Shown here: one piece after another, positions 1 to 7,951 of the stretch
Numbering within the stretch: position 1 is the first letter of the stretch
How the letters are laid out: each line of letters opens with the position of its first letter
NCBI GenBank assembly: GCA_035249305.1
Contig: DATFGQ010000039.1
Coordinates: 53,012 to 117,011, forward strand
From: DASUNP01 sp035249305
Lineage (GTDB): Bacteria > Acidobacteriota > Blastocatellia > UBA7656
Direction: 5' to 3'
Length of the DNA stretch: 64,000 bases
The notes under the pieces: model-generated
Database searches by the model: none
What the model was told of the DNA's origin: nothing
Seen by the model: only the letters and a program-made list of their open reading frames with translations
Position numbers and translations under genes: made by a program

Positions 1-1941
1 TGGAAAGAGCGCTACAACTTCGAGCCTTCCGCCGAGTGGCTCGAACATGTCAGGCTCGCTTCCGTGCGGTTGAACGACGGCGGCAGCGGCGCGTTCGTCT
101 CCGCAGACGGCCTGGTCGTGACCAACCAGCACGTGGGCGCGGGGCAGGTCACGAAGCTCTCGACCCCCGAGCGCGACCTCGTCAAAGACGGGTTCTACGC
201 CCGCACGCGCGAGGAGGAGTTGCGCGCGCCCGATCTGGAAGTCAACGTCCTCATCTCTTACGAAGACGTGACCGCGCGCGCGCAGGCGGCCGACGCGGGC
301 GCCGCGCGTAAGGCGGAGATGGCAAAGATAGAGAAAGAGTCTCTTGAAAAGACAGGTCTGCGCAGCGAGGTCGTCACGCTTTACAGCGGCGGCGAATACT
401 GGCTCTACCGTTTCAAGAAGTACACGGACGTGCGGCTGGTCTTCGCGCCCGAAGAGCAGATAGCATTTTTCGGCGGCGATTACGACAACTTCACGTACCC
501 GCGCTACAACCTCGACGTGACCTTCTTCCGCGTTTATGAAAATGGCCAGCCGGCCCGCACCCCGCACTATTTCAAGTGGTCCGCTACAGGGCCTAAAGAC
601 GGCGAGTTCGTTCTCCTGTCGGGCAACCCCGGCTCGACGAACAGGCTGTTGACCATGGCCCAACTCAACTACCAGCGCGAGCTTGGGAACCCGATTCAGA
701 TGCAGGTCTGGACCTCGCGGCGCGACGCGCTCGCCAGGTACGCGAAAAAGAGCGCCGAAGCAGATCGCCGCGCTACACAATCACTGCGGTCGCTTGAGAA
801 TTCGATCAAGCGGCTCACGAGCCAGCAGGCGGGTTTGATGAGCGCGAGGCTCATCGAGAAGAAGACGAAAGAAGAAGAGGCGCTGAGGGCGGAAGTCAAC
901 CGCAGGCCGGAGCTGAAGCAGGCTTACGCGGACGCGTGGGACCAGATCAGCGCGGCCTATGGCGAGATGCCCGGCAAGGCCAAGCGCATAGCCTTCTCGC
1001 TTCTCACGCCGTCGCGGTTGGGCACGCTTGCATCGAACTTCGTCCGGTACGCTGAAGAGGTTCAGAAGCCGAATGACAAACGCTATCCTGAATTCAGCGA
1101 CTCGAAGCTTGAGTCGCTAAAGTTCAGCATGCTTTCTCCCGCGCCCATCTACCCCGACATGGAAGAGGCGATACTGGCGGGCTGGCTCGAAGAGGCGCAA
1201 AAAGCTTTAGGCCCGGACGATCCTTTCGTGCGCGCGGCGCTCGCGGGCTCTACGCCAGCGGAGGTGGCAAAGCAGGCGGTGAGCGGGACCAGGCTCACGG
1301 ACGTGGCGGCGCGCAAGGCGCTCTTAGAAGGCGGCCCGGCGGCGATAGCGAAATCCGACGACCCGCTGATACAGCTCGCGCGGCGCGTAGAGCCTGTCTA
1401 CAGGGAGCTGCGCGCGTGGCAGGAAGAGAAGATTAAGAACGTCGAAGAGAGCGCGGGGCAAAGGATCGCGAAAGCGCGCTTCGTCGTCTACGGCAAGAAC
1501 GTCTACCCGGACGCGACCTTCAGCCTGCGGTTGAGCTACGGCAAGGTCGCGGGCTATGAAGAAGACACGACGATGGTGCCTTACAAGACCACGTTCTACG
1601 GCCTGTACGAGCGCGCGGAGGGCTTTGACGAAAAGCCGCCTTATGATCTGCCGAGAAGATATAAAGAGGGCAAGTCGAAGCTCGACCTTTCGACGCCCTT
1701 CAACTTTGTTTATACGGCGGACACGATAGGCGGTAATTCCGGGAGCCCCGTCATCAATCGCAACGCGGAGCTTGTGGGGCTGAACTTCGACAGCAACATT
1801 CAGAAGCTTGCGAACCGCTACAGCTACATAGACGACGCGGAAGGCTCGCGCGCCGTGGGCGTGCACAGCGCGGCGATCATCGAAGCTCTTAAAAAGCTTT
1901 ATGGCGCGGACCGATTAGTACAGGAAGTGTTGGGGCGTTGA
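1..1941 (+). CDS. S46 family dipeptidyl-peptidase (DPP7/DPP11-like), 5' end outside the window
   Basis: The frame is open from base 1, so the N-terminus with any signal peptide is missing; 646 residues are visible. S46 enzymes are periplasmic or surface serine exopeptidases that remove dipeptides from peptide N-termini. The trypsin-like catalytic parts are present: TNQHVG with His44 of the visible part, and GNSGSP with the nucleophile Ser580. The long helical insertion between them (about residues 230-480) is typical of the family and explains its size. I cannot assign DPP7 versus DPP11 specificity. The DUF1697 gene follows after 15 bases. A role in peptide scavenging fits the other secreted peptidases in this window. 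The family call is secure. Confidence 0.93.
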   Translation, partial: WKERYNFEPSAEWLEHVRLASVRLNDGGSGAFVSADGLVVTNQHVGAGQVTKLSTPERDLVKDGFYARTREEELRAPDLEVNVLISYEDVTARAQAADAGAARKAEMAKIEKESLEKTGLRSEVVTLYSGGEYWLYRFKKYTDVRLVFAPEEQIAFFGGDYDNFTYPRYNLDVTFFRVYENGQPARTPHYFKWSATGPKDGEFVLLSGNPGSTNRLLTMAQLNYQRELGNPIQMQVWTSRRDALARYAKKSAEADRRATQSLRSLENSIKRLTSQQAGLMSARLIEKKTKEEEALRAEVNRRPELKQAYADAWDQISAAYGEMPGKAKRIAFSLLTPSRLGTLASNFVRYAEEVQKPNDKRYPEFSDSKLESLKFSMLSPAPIYPDMEEAILAGWLEEAQKALGPDDPFVRAALAGSTPAEVAKQAVSGTRLTDVAARKALLEGGPAAIAKSDDPLIQLARRVEPVYRELRAWQEEKIKNVEESAGQRIAKARFVVYGKNVYPDATFSLRLSYGKVAGYEEDTTMVPYKTTFYGLYERAEGFDEKPPYDLPRRYKEGKSKLDLSTPFNFVYTADTIGGNSGSPVINRNAELVGLNFDSNIQKLANRYSYIDDAEGSRAVGVHSAAIIEALKKLYGADRLVQEVLGR

Positions 1942-1956
1942 GCGGCGCGAGAGGAG

Positions 1957-2517
1957 ATGATGGGCGATAGGTCCGCTACCTACCTTGCATTGCTGCGCGG
2001 CGTCAACATCCTGGGGGCCAGGCGCGTGGCGATGGCCGACCTCCGCGCTCTGTTTGAAAGCCTGGGATTCCGCGACGTGCGGACGTTGCTCAACAGCGGC
2101 AACGTCGTCTTCTCGGTCCCGGCCAGGGGGCGCGGCGACGTGCGCGCTCGTATCGAGGAGGCGCTCGCTTCGAGCCTCGGGTTGACCTCGCCCGTGACCG
2201 TTCTCTCCGCGGACGAAGTAACTGCGGCCGTCCGCGACAACCCTCTGTCGCGCGTCGCAACCAATCCCTCGTACTTGCTCGTCCTCGTCCCCCAGGCCGC
2301 GTCGGACCTCGCGCTGCTCGAGCCGCTTCTCAAGAGGCGGTGGACGCCGGAGGTGCTTGCCGTCGGCGAGCGTGTCGCGTACCTGTGGTGCGCGAACGGC
2401 GTCGCGAAGAGTCCGCTCTGGACCGCGGTCGACCGCGCGCTCGAGCGAAGGGGCACGGCCCGAAACATCGCCACAATCACGAAGGCCGCGGCGCTGGTTG
2501 AAGGGCGATCGGCGTGA
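1957..2517 (+). CDS. DUF1697 domain-containing protein
   Basis: A 186-residue cytosolic protein with the hallmarks of DUF1697: the N-terminal LLRGVN segment (about residues 12-17), then MADLRALFESLGF and the LNSGNVVF strand about 30 residues later. The family is widespread, is usually 170-190 residues, and has no firmly established biochemical role. GAGGAG lies directly before two consecutive ATG codons. The first is used here, but the second (1960) is equally possible. It sits 15 bases after the S46 peptidase stop, so the two may share a transcript, although no functional link is evident. Confidence 0.85.
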   Translation: MMGDRSATYLALLRGVNILGARRVAMADLRALFESLGFRDVRTLLNSGNVVFSVPARGRGDVRARIEEALASSLGLTSPVTVLSADEVTAAVRDNPLSRVATNPSYLLVLVPQAASDLALLEPLLKRRWTPEVLAVGERVAYLWCANGVAKSPLWTAVDRALERRGTARNIATITKAAALVEGRSA

Positions 2518-2700
2518 TTGAACAACGTCAGTTCGCATGGCGATTCAATAATCTGAATGTTACTATTCTTTATTCTGAAAAACGGCCGCGTTTGATCATC
2601 TGCACCAGTCAAAACTTGCAACCCTCAGGCGCGTGGTTCGTAAAGATTACTTGCTGATAAACCTCCATCAGTGGAAAAGCCTTAAAAGGAGTTAAACCGA

Positions 2701-5700
2701 ATGCGCAGAGCGTTATTTATATTTTCACTCGTCATTGCTGCGGCCGCGACAAGCCTGGCTCAGAATCAGAAGCCACAGCTTTTGCAAAGGCCGACTCTCA
2801 GCAACACACAGATTGTATTCGTTTACGCAGGCGACCTCTGGATAGTCGGCCGCGAGGGCGGCGACGCGCGCCGTCTGACGACGGGCACGGGTATAGAAAA
2901 CAGTCCGATATTTTCGCCCGACGGCCGTTGGATCGCCTTCACGGGCGATTACGAAGGCAACGTCGATGTCTACGTCGTCTCGGCCGAGGGCGGGGTGCCG
3001 CGCCGGCTGACTTATCACCCTGGGCCGGACATAGCCCTCAGTTGGTCGCCCGACGGCAAGCAGATACTTTTCCGCTCGCCTCGCGCAAGCGCGATGCCGG
3101 CTAACCGCCTCTTCACCATGCCGGTCGAAGGCGGGTTCCCTACCGAAGTCCCGCTGCCGATGGGGCAAGAAGCGGTCTACTCGCCCGACGGCCAGCGGCT
3201 GGCTTACCTGCCGCTCGCGCCCGCATTCCAGCAGTGGAAGCGCTACCGCGGCGGGCGGACTACGAAGATATGGCTCGCCCGTCTTTCGGACTCTTCGGTC
3301 GAGCAGGTGCCGCGCGAAAACTCGAACGACTTCAACCCGATGTGGTTAGGCGACAAGGTCTATTTCCTCTCGGATAGAAACGGGGCGTCGACGCTCTTCG
3401 CTTACGACACCGCGTCAAAGCGCGTCACCCAGCTCATACGCAACGACGCGCTCGACATCAAGTACGCGAACGCCGGCCCCGGCGCAATCGTCTACGAGCA
3501 GTTCGGCGCGATCAACCTCTTCGACCTGAAGTCGGGCAACTCGAAGCGCGTCGACATCAGAGTGACCGGCGACATGCCGAGCGTGCGCCCGCGCTTTGAG
3601 AGAGTCGCGAGCCGCATAGCCACGGTAGGGCTATCGCCCACGGGCGCGCGCGCCGTCTTCGAAGCGCGCGGCGAGATCCTTTCGGTGCCCGCGGAGAAAG
3701 GCAATGCAAGAAACCTCACCAACTCGCCGGGCGTCGCCGACCGCTATCCCGCGTGGTCGCCCGACGGAAAATGGATAGCCTACTTCTCTGACGAGTCGGG
3801 CGAGTACGCGCTTCACCTGCGCGACCAGTCGGGGATGGGCGAAGTCCGTAAGATCAACCTCGGCAACCCGCCCTCTTACTTCTACACGCCCATCTGGGCG
3901 CCCGACAGCCGTAAGATCGCTTACACCGACAAGCGGCTCAACCTCTGGTACGTCGACATAGACAAAGGGACCCCGGTCAAAGTCGACACGAACACCTATG
4001 ACAACCCGTTCCCGGTGATCGATCCGGCCTGGTCGCCCGACAGCCGCTGGATCACCTACACACGCCAGCTCAAGAATCGCCTCGGCGCGGTCTTCGCTTA
4101 CTCGGTCGAGACGAACAAGAGCACGCAGGTGACCGATGGGCTGAGCGACGCGAGATTCGCTTCGTTCGACAGGAACGGCAAGTACCTCTACTTCACCGCC
4201 AGCACCGACATCGGGCCGACCACGGGCTGGTTAGACATGTCGAGCTTCCCGCATCAAATCACCCGCAGCGTCTACGTCGTAGTCCTGCGCAAAGACCTGC
4301 CATCGCCGCTCGCGCCCGAAAGCGACGAAGAGAAGTTACAGGAAGGCGAGCCGCCGGCGGGGCCGCGCCCGCCCGAGAAGAGAGAGGCGCCGAGGGTCAG
4401 CATAGACTTTGACAACATAGGCCAGCGCATACTCGCGCTCCCGATCCCCGCGCGCAACTACGTAGGGATGGGCTCGGGCAAGAGCGGGATGCTCTTCATA
4501 CTGGAAAGCCCGCCCGGCGCGACCACGCCCGGAGTGATCGTCCACAAGTTCGAGTTCGACAAGCGCAAGTTCGACAAGGCGCTGGAAAACGTCATCGCGT
4601 TTGAAGTCTCGGCCAACGGCGAAAAGATGATCTTCGGTCAGGGGCTCGGCCCCGCGCAGCGATTCACCATCGCCTCGACCACGCAGCCGCTCAAGCCGGG
4701 CGAGGGCGTCATCAACCTCGGCGAGATGGAAGTCTACGTAGACCCGCGCGCCGAATGGCAGCAGATGTACCGCGAAGTGTGGCGCATCCAGCGCGACTTC
4801 TTCTACGATCCGAGCCTGCACGGGCTTAACCGCGAAGCGACGCAGAAGCAGTACGAAGCTTACCTCGAAAACATAGCTCACCGCGCGGACCTGAACTACC
4901 TGTTCCAGGAGATGCTCGGCAACATGAGCGTCGGCCACCACAACTCCGGCGGTGGCGACGCGCCGCAGGTGCAGCCCGTGACGACGGGGCTGCTGGGCGC
5001 GGACTACCGCGTCGAGAACGGGCGCTACCGTTTCGCCCGCGTCTTCAACGGCGAGAACTGGAACCCGCAACTGCGCGCGCCGCTCACGCAGCCCGGCGTG
5101 AACGTCCAGGCGGGCGAGTACCTGCTGGCGGTTAATGGCCGCGAGGTCCGCTCTTCGGATAACCTCTACAGCTTCTTTCAAAACACCGCCAACAAGAGCG
5201 TCGTCATTCGCGTCGGCCCGAACCCGGACGGCGCGGGCTCGCGCGAGGTGACCGTAGTCCCCACGCAGACCGAAAGCGGGTTGAGAAACCTCGCATGGAT
5301 CGAAGACAACCGCCGCAAAGTCGATCAGATGAGCGGGGGCCGCCTGGCTTACGTTTACCTTCCGAACACGGCGGGCGCGGGCTACACGAATTTCAACCGC
5401 TACTACTTCGCCCAGATAGACAAGGAGGGCGCGGTCATCGACGAGCGGTTTAACGGCGGCGGGACCGCGGCCGACTACATAATCGATTACATGCGGCGGC
5501 CGCTGTTGAATTACTGGACGACGCGCGAGGGCGAAGACTTCCCCACGCCCGTAGGCTCGATCTTCGGCCCGAAGGCCATGATCATAAACGAGTACGCGGG
5601 CTCGGGCGGCGACGCCATGCCCTGGTACTTCCGCAAAGCCGGCATAGGCCCGCTCGTGGGCATGCGCACGTGGGGCGGCCTCGTAGGCATATACACCTAC

Positions 5701-5991
5701 CCGCAACTGATCGATGGCGGCGCGGTGACGGCTCCGCGCGTGGCGTTCTATAACCTGGAAGGCGATTGGGATGTCGAGAACAAAGGCGTCGCGCCCGACA
5801 TCGAAGTCGACCTCGACCCGAAGCTCTGGCGCGAAGGTCATGACCCGCAGCTTGAAAAGGCCGTCGAGGTCGTGATGGCGGAGCTCAAGAAGAACCCGCT
5901 GCCCAAGCACAAGCGGCCGGCCTACCCGAATTACCACACGGGCAACGGCCGCGACGCAGGCGGCAAATCTGGCGGCGGCAGCAACAGGTAG
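2701..5991 (+). CDS. Tricorn-like secreted S41 family protease with PD40 propeller and PDZ domain
   Basis: A 1096-residue protein with a signal peptide (residues 1-20, cleavage near LAQN). The N-terminal half is full of PD40/WD-like blades with repeated SPDGRW/SPDGKW motifs (about 30-520). A Pro/Glu-rich linker near 545-565 follows, then a tricorn core domain, a PDZ-like domain (about 760-860) and the S41 catalytic domain. The NMSVGHH segment puts a His at 746, and EYAGSGGD puts the nucleophile at Ser968. Both match the order and approximate position of His746 and Ser965 in archaeal tricorn protease. Tricorn degrades oligopeptides; here the signal peptide points to periplasmic action. GGAG lies about 9 bases before the ATG. 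Many Acidobacteriota carry several such proteins. Confidence 0.93.
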   Translation: MRRALFIFSLVIAAAATSLAQNQKPQLLQRPTLSNTQIVFVYAGDLWIVGREGGDARRLTTGTGIENSPIFSPDGRWIAFTGDYEGNVDVYVVSAEGGVPRRLTYHPGPDIALSWSPDGKQILFRSPRASAMPANRLFTMPVEGGFPTEVPLPMGQEAVYSPDGQRLAYLPLAPAFQQWKRYRGGRTTKIWLARLSDSSVEQVPRENSNDFNPMWLGDKVYFLSDRNGASTLFAYDTASKRVTQLIRNDALDIKYANAGPGAIVYEQFGAINLFDLKSGNSKRVDIRVTGDMPSVRPRFERVASRIATVGLSPTGARAVFEARGEILSVPAEKGNARNLTNSPGVADRYPAWSPDGKWIAYFSDESGEYALHLRDQSGMGEVRKINLGNPPSYFYTPIWAPDSRKIAYTDKRLNLWYVDIDKGTPVKVDTNTYDNPFPVIDPAWSPDSRWITYTRQLKNRLGAVFAYSVETNKSTQVTDGLSDARFASFDRNGKYLYFTASTDIGPTTGWLDMSSFPHQITRSVYVVVLRKDLPSPLAPESDEEKLQEGEPPAGPRPPEKREAPRVSIDFDNIGQRILALPIPARNYVGMGSGKSGMLFILESPPGATTPGVIVHKFEFDKRKFDKALENVIAFEVSANGEKMIFGQGLGPAQRFTIASTTQPLKPGEGVINLGEMEVYVDPRAEWQQMYREVWRIQRDFFYDPSLHGLNREATQKQYEAYLENIAHRADLNYLFQEMLGNMSVGHHNSGGGDAPQVQPVTTGLLGADYRVENGRYRFARVFNGENWNPQLRAPLTQPGVNVQAGEYLLAVNGREVRSSDNLYSFFQNTANKSVVIRVGPNPDGAGSREVTVVPTQTESGLRNLAWIEDNRRKVDQMSGGRLAYVYLPNTAGAGYTNFNRYYFAQIDKEGAVIDERFNGGGTAADYIIDYMRRPLLNYWTTREGEDFPTPVGSIFGPKAMIINEYAGSGGDAMPWYFRKAGIGPLVGMRTWGGLVGIYTYPQLIDGGAVTAPRVAFYNLEGDWDVENKGVAPDIEVDLDPKLWREGHDPQLEKAVEVVMAELKKNPLPKHKRPAYPNYHTGNGRDAGGKSGGGSNR

Positions 5992-5996
5992 TAACC

Positions 5997-6590
5997 AGAG
6001 AGCGTCTAAAAAGTCCCCGAAGGGGACGCGCTTCAATAGGAAGCCTCGAAGAGGCGTGATTCAATACAAAGCTCTGGAGGGGCGCGGATTCTATAGGAAG
6101 CCTCGAAGAGGCGTAATTCAATAAGCCCCGCAGGCGCGACGATTCAATAGCCGAAAGCCCCGTAGGGGCAAGATTCAATAGCCCGGCGCAACGCGCCGGG
6201 TCATGCGTCACACAAAACGAAGCCCTGAAAGGGCGCGATAGTTATATCGCCCTTTCAGGGCGAGAGCATCATGTTAAGCCGCCTAGCGGCTGGGGATTTT
6301 GGCTTTGACGCCGCGTAGCGGCGATTCGATCTTAGCCGTGTGCTTCAGCGCACGGGTCGAGGCCCGCCATCCCATCTCGTCGCGTAGCGACGGTTGAATC
6401 AGCCGTCGCTACGCGACGCGGTGGTAACACGATATCGGGTACAGGCCCTGAAGGGCCTGCCTAAATTCAGCCGTCCCTACGGGACGAGGATGCAGACCCT
6501 ATGGGACGAAGGATGCGGGCGCTCGAACGTCACTGCTTAAAGCCATTGCCCTTTCAGGGCTTTTTTCACACTTCTCTGACACCCTCTCAG
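5997..6590. repeat. Palindromic repeat block A (about 0.6 kb, no gene)
   Basis: This gene-free stretch is a patchwork of short GC-rich palindromes, many followed by ATTCAATA. Examples are CCCCGAAGGGG, GCCTCGAAGAGGC (twice), GCCCCGTAGGGGC, CCCGGCGCAACGCGCCGGG, the GCCCTGAAAGGGC ... GCCCTTTCAGGGC hairpin near 6222-6260, and the CGTCGCGTAGCGACG type near 6380-6420. Ends near 5997 (GCGTCTAAAAAG) and 6590 (CTTCTCTGACACCCTCT) form a short inverted pair. Segments recur in the blocks at 21957 and 38660. Short open frames inside it on the minus strand share peptides with frames in block B and are not genes. Confidence 0.8.
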
Positions 6591-6622
6591 GTTCGATTCG
6601 CGCGCTCCGCCTAGCGCGCGTG

Positions 6623-7819
6623 TTAGCCTGATTCGAATGAGGCTTCCAAACCAGCCAGTTCGGATTCGTCTTTCACTTTTACTACGGCTTCCGCCGATTC
6701 ATCCTGCCCCGGCACGACGCGCACTATTATCGCGAAGGGAGAATCCTTTGCGTAACTCTGTATCGAGCGCCATTTCTTCGCCAGGAACCAGGCGGCCCCT
6801 GATGTGCCCCACTCACCGCGCCCTGCACAGGTGAACCAGGTCCTTTCAGGAAATTGTATAGGGTTCACCTTTAGTATCAATCCGTATTCAAACTGGGGGA
6901 GGAGTCTAATGATGATCTTTCCTGAAAGGACTGATCTGAAGTTCTTATTATCAAAACTGAGTAGATTATTGCCCTCATTCGTGATGACATCCATTGTCTT
7001 ATAGTTCGAGAGCGATCCCCCGAACGCGGCGAATGACACATCCAGCTTGTCTCGCATATCCAAATCGGAAGACAGGGAAGGTGACGCCTTCGCTTCGCGC
7101 CCGATCGACTCGGCTAGATACTTGGCCGCCCTCACCTCACAAGAGCTAATTATCCTCTCGGCGGAGAATATGCTCTTAGGTTTGTCCTCTCCAGGTTTGA
7201 CGTACGTGAACTTGCCAAACAACCTCCCTTCGCCCATCTCTGGGAGAAGCGTCAACTGGCTATAGATCAGGTGAAACGCTCCTGTTGAGAAAGGGTCTTT
7301 ACCGAAAACGTCTCTGAACGGACCCGCTGCTATCTCTATGCCTGAAACTTTTCGGGATGGGAGAGGCCCGCTTTTATTAATCTCGCTCCGGATTGGAAGA
7401 CACGCCTCTTCTATAGCTGAAAAGAGATCTGAGTCCTGCGGGGTGCTACTGTACGCGGCGAGCGTTATGCCGGCGAGGTCTGAGGGGAGTTTGATGTCGC
7501 AAGCCTTATCATAAACTATGAATGTCCTATTTCTGCCCAAGCGCCCCATAAACAAGCCGCACTCGAATAAGACATTATCTCTGGGCGATTGCCAGGTCTG
7601 GTCGCGACTCTCAACCATATCGTCCGGGGTGAGAACCAGGACGGCGAAGTCGAAGTTATCAAGGGCATTGACTAAGCTTTCAAGAGTACCTTGGCCGAGG
7701 CCAAATACGCCCTCGTACCAGATCGTAGTTTCGGCTTCGGCTTTCAGTTTTTCTCTTATCGCTTTAGCTACGGGTAATCCTTCGCTAGAAGAGCCAATAA
7801 AAACTGAGGGACGAAACAT
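6623..7819 (-). CDS. TIR-like (CAP12/Pycsar-type) effector with unrecognised C-terminal domain
   Basis: A 398-residue protein. Residues 4-145 match the bacterial TIR-like nucleotide-binding family (PF10137 type): VFIGSSSEG at the first strand, FDFAVLVLTPDD in the middle, and PRDNVLFECGLFMG, whose Glu86 is the expected catalytic residue for NAD hydrolysis. Family members act as CBASS or Pycsar effectors. Residues 160-398 are not a STING domain that I recognise. They carry FGGSLSN (266-272) and CAGRGEWGTSGAAWF (331-345), glycine-rich loops resembling a nucleotide-sensing Rossmann-type fold (inference). The start was chosen because GAGGTG lies 6 bases before this ATG; an in-frame upstream start would add 17 residues. 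No cyclase or other defence gene adjoins it. Base composition is visibly more AT-rich than its neighbours, suggesting transfer. Confidence 0.8.
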   Translation of the reverse strand: MFRPSVFIGSSSEGLPVAKAIREKLKAEAETTIWYEGVFGLGQGTLESLVNALDNFDFAVLVLTPDDMVESRDQTWQSPRDNVLFECGLFMGRLGRNRTFIVYDKACDIKLPSDLAGITLAAYSSTPQDSDLFSAIEEACLPIRSEINKSGPLPSRKVSGIEIAAGPFRDVFGKDPFSTGAFHLIYSQLTLLPEMGEGRLFGKFTYVKPGEDKPKSIFSAERIISSCEVRAAKYLAESIGREAKASPSLSSDLDMRDKLDVSFAAFGGSLSNYKTMDVITNEGNNLLSFDNKNFRSVLSGKIIIRLLPQFEYGLILKVNPIQFPERTWFTCAGRGEWGTSGAAWFLAKKWRSIQSYAKDSPFAIIVRVVPGQDESAEAVVKVKDESELAGLEASFESG

Positions 7820-7951
7820 GATCTTCACCTCGCCATGGTTATCTCGCATCACAACAAAGCCTACTCTCAAGAGGTCTAACCTTGTGTTACAGGCTTATAA
7901 AGATGATACAATAGGCCGCCGATTTTACGATTAACAAAGAGGTGTCACTCT

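Noticed and set aside
4336..6036. Long minus-strand open frame (566 codons) opposite the tricorn-like gene, and similar long antisense frames at 12633-13952, 32532-33743 and 36934-38565
   Set aside because: These are shadows of high-GC coding sequence: Arg/Val/His/Ala-rich, with no family motifs and fully overlapped by convincing genes on the other strand.
5885..6211. Short minus-strand frame in block A sharing the peptide MTHDPARCAGLLN with a frame at 21833-22123
   Set aside because: The shared peptide is a translation of the shared palindromic repeat, not a conserved protein. There is no ribosome site or coding character.
5997..6590. Possible CRISPR array
   Set aside because: Repeats are palindromic modules of differing sequence and spacing. 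There is no constant direct repeat with uniform unique spacers, and no cas genes occur nearby.
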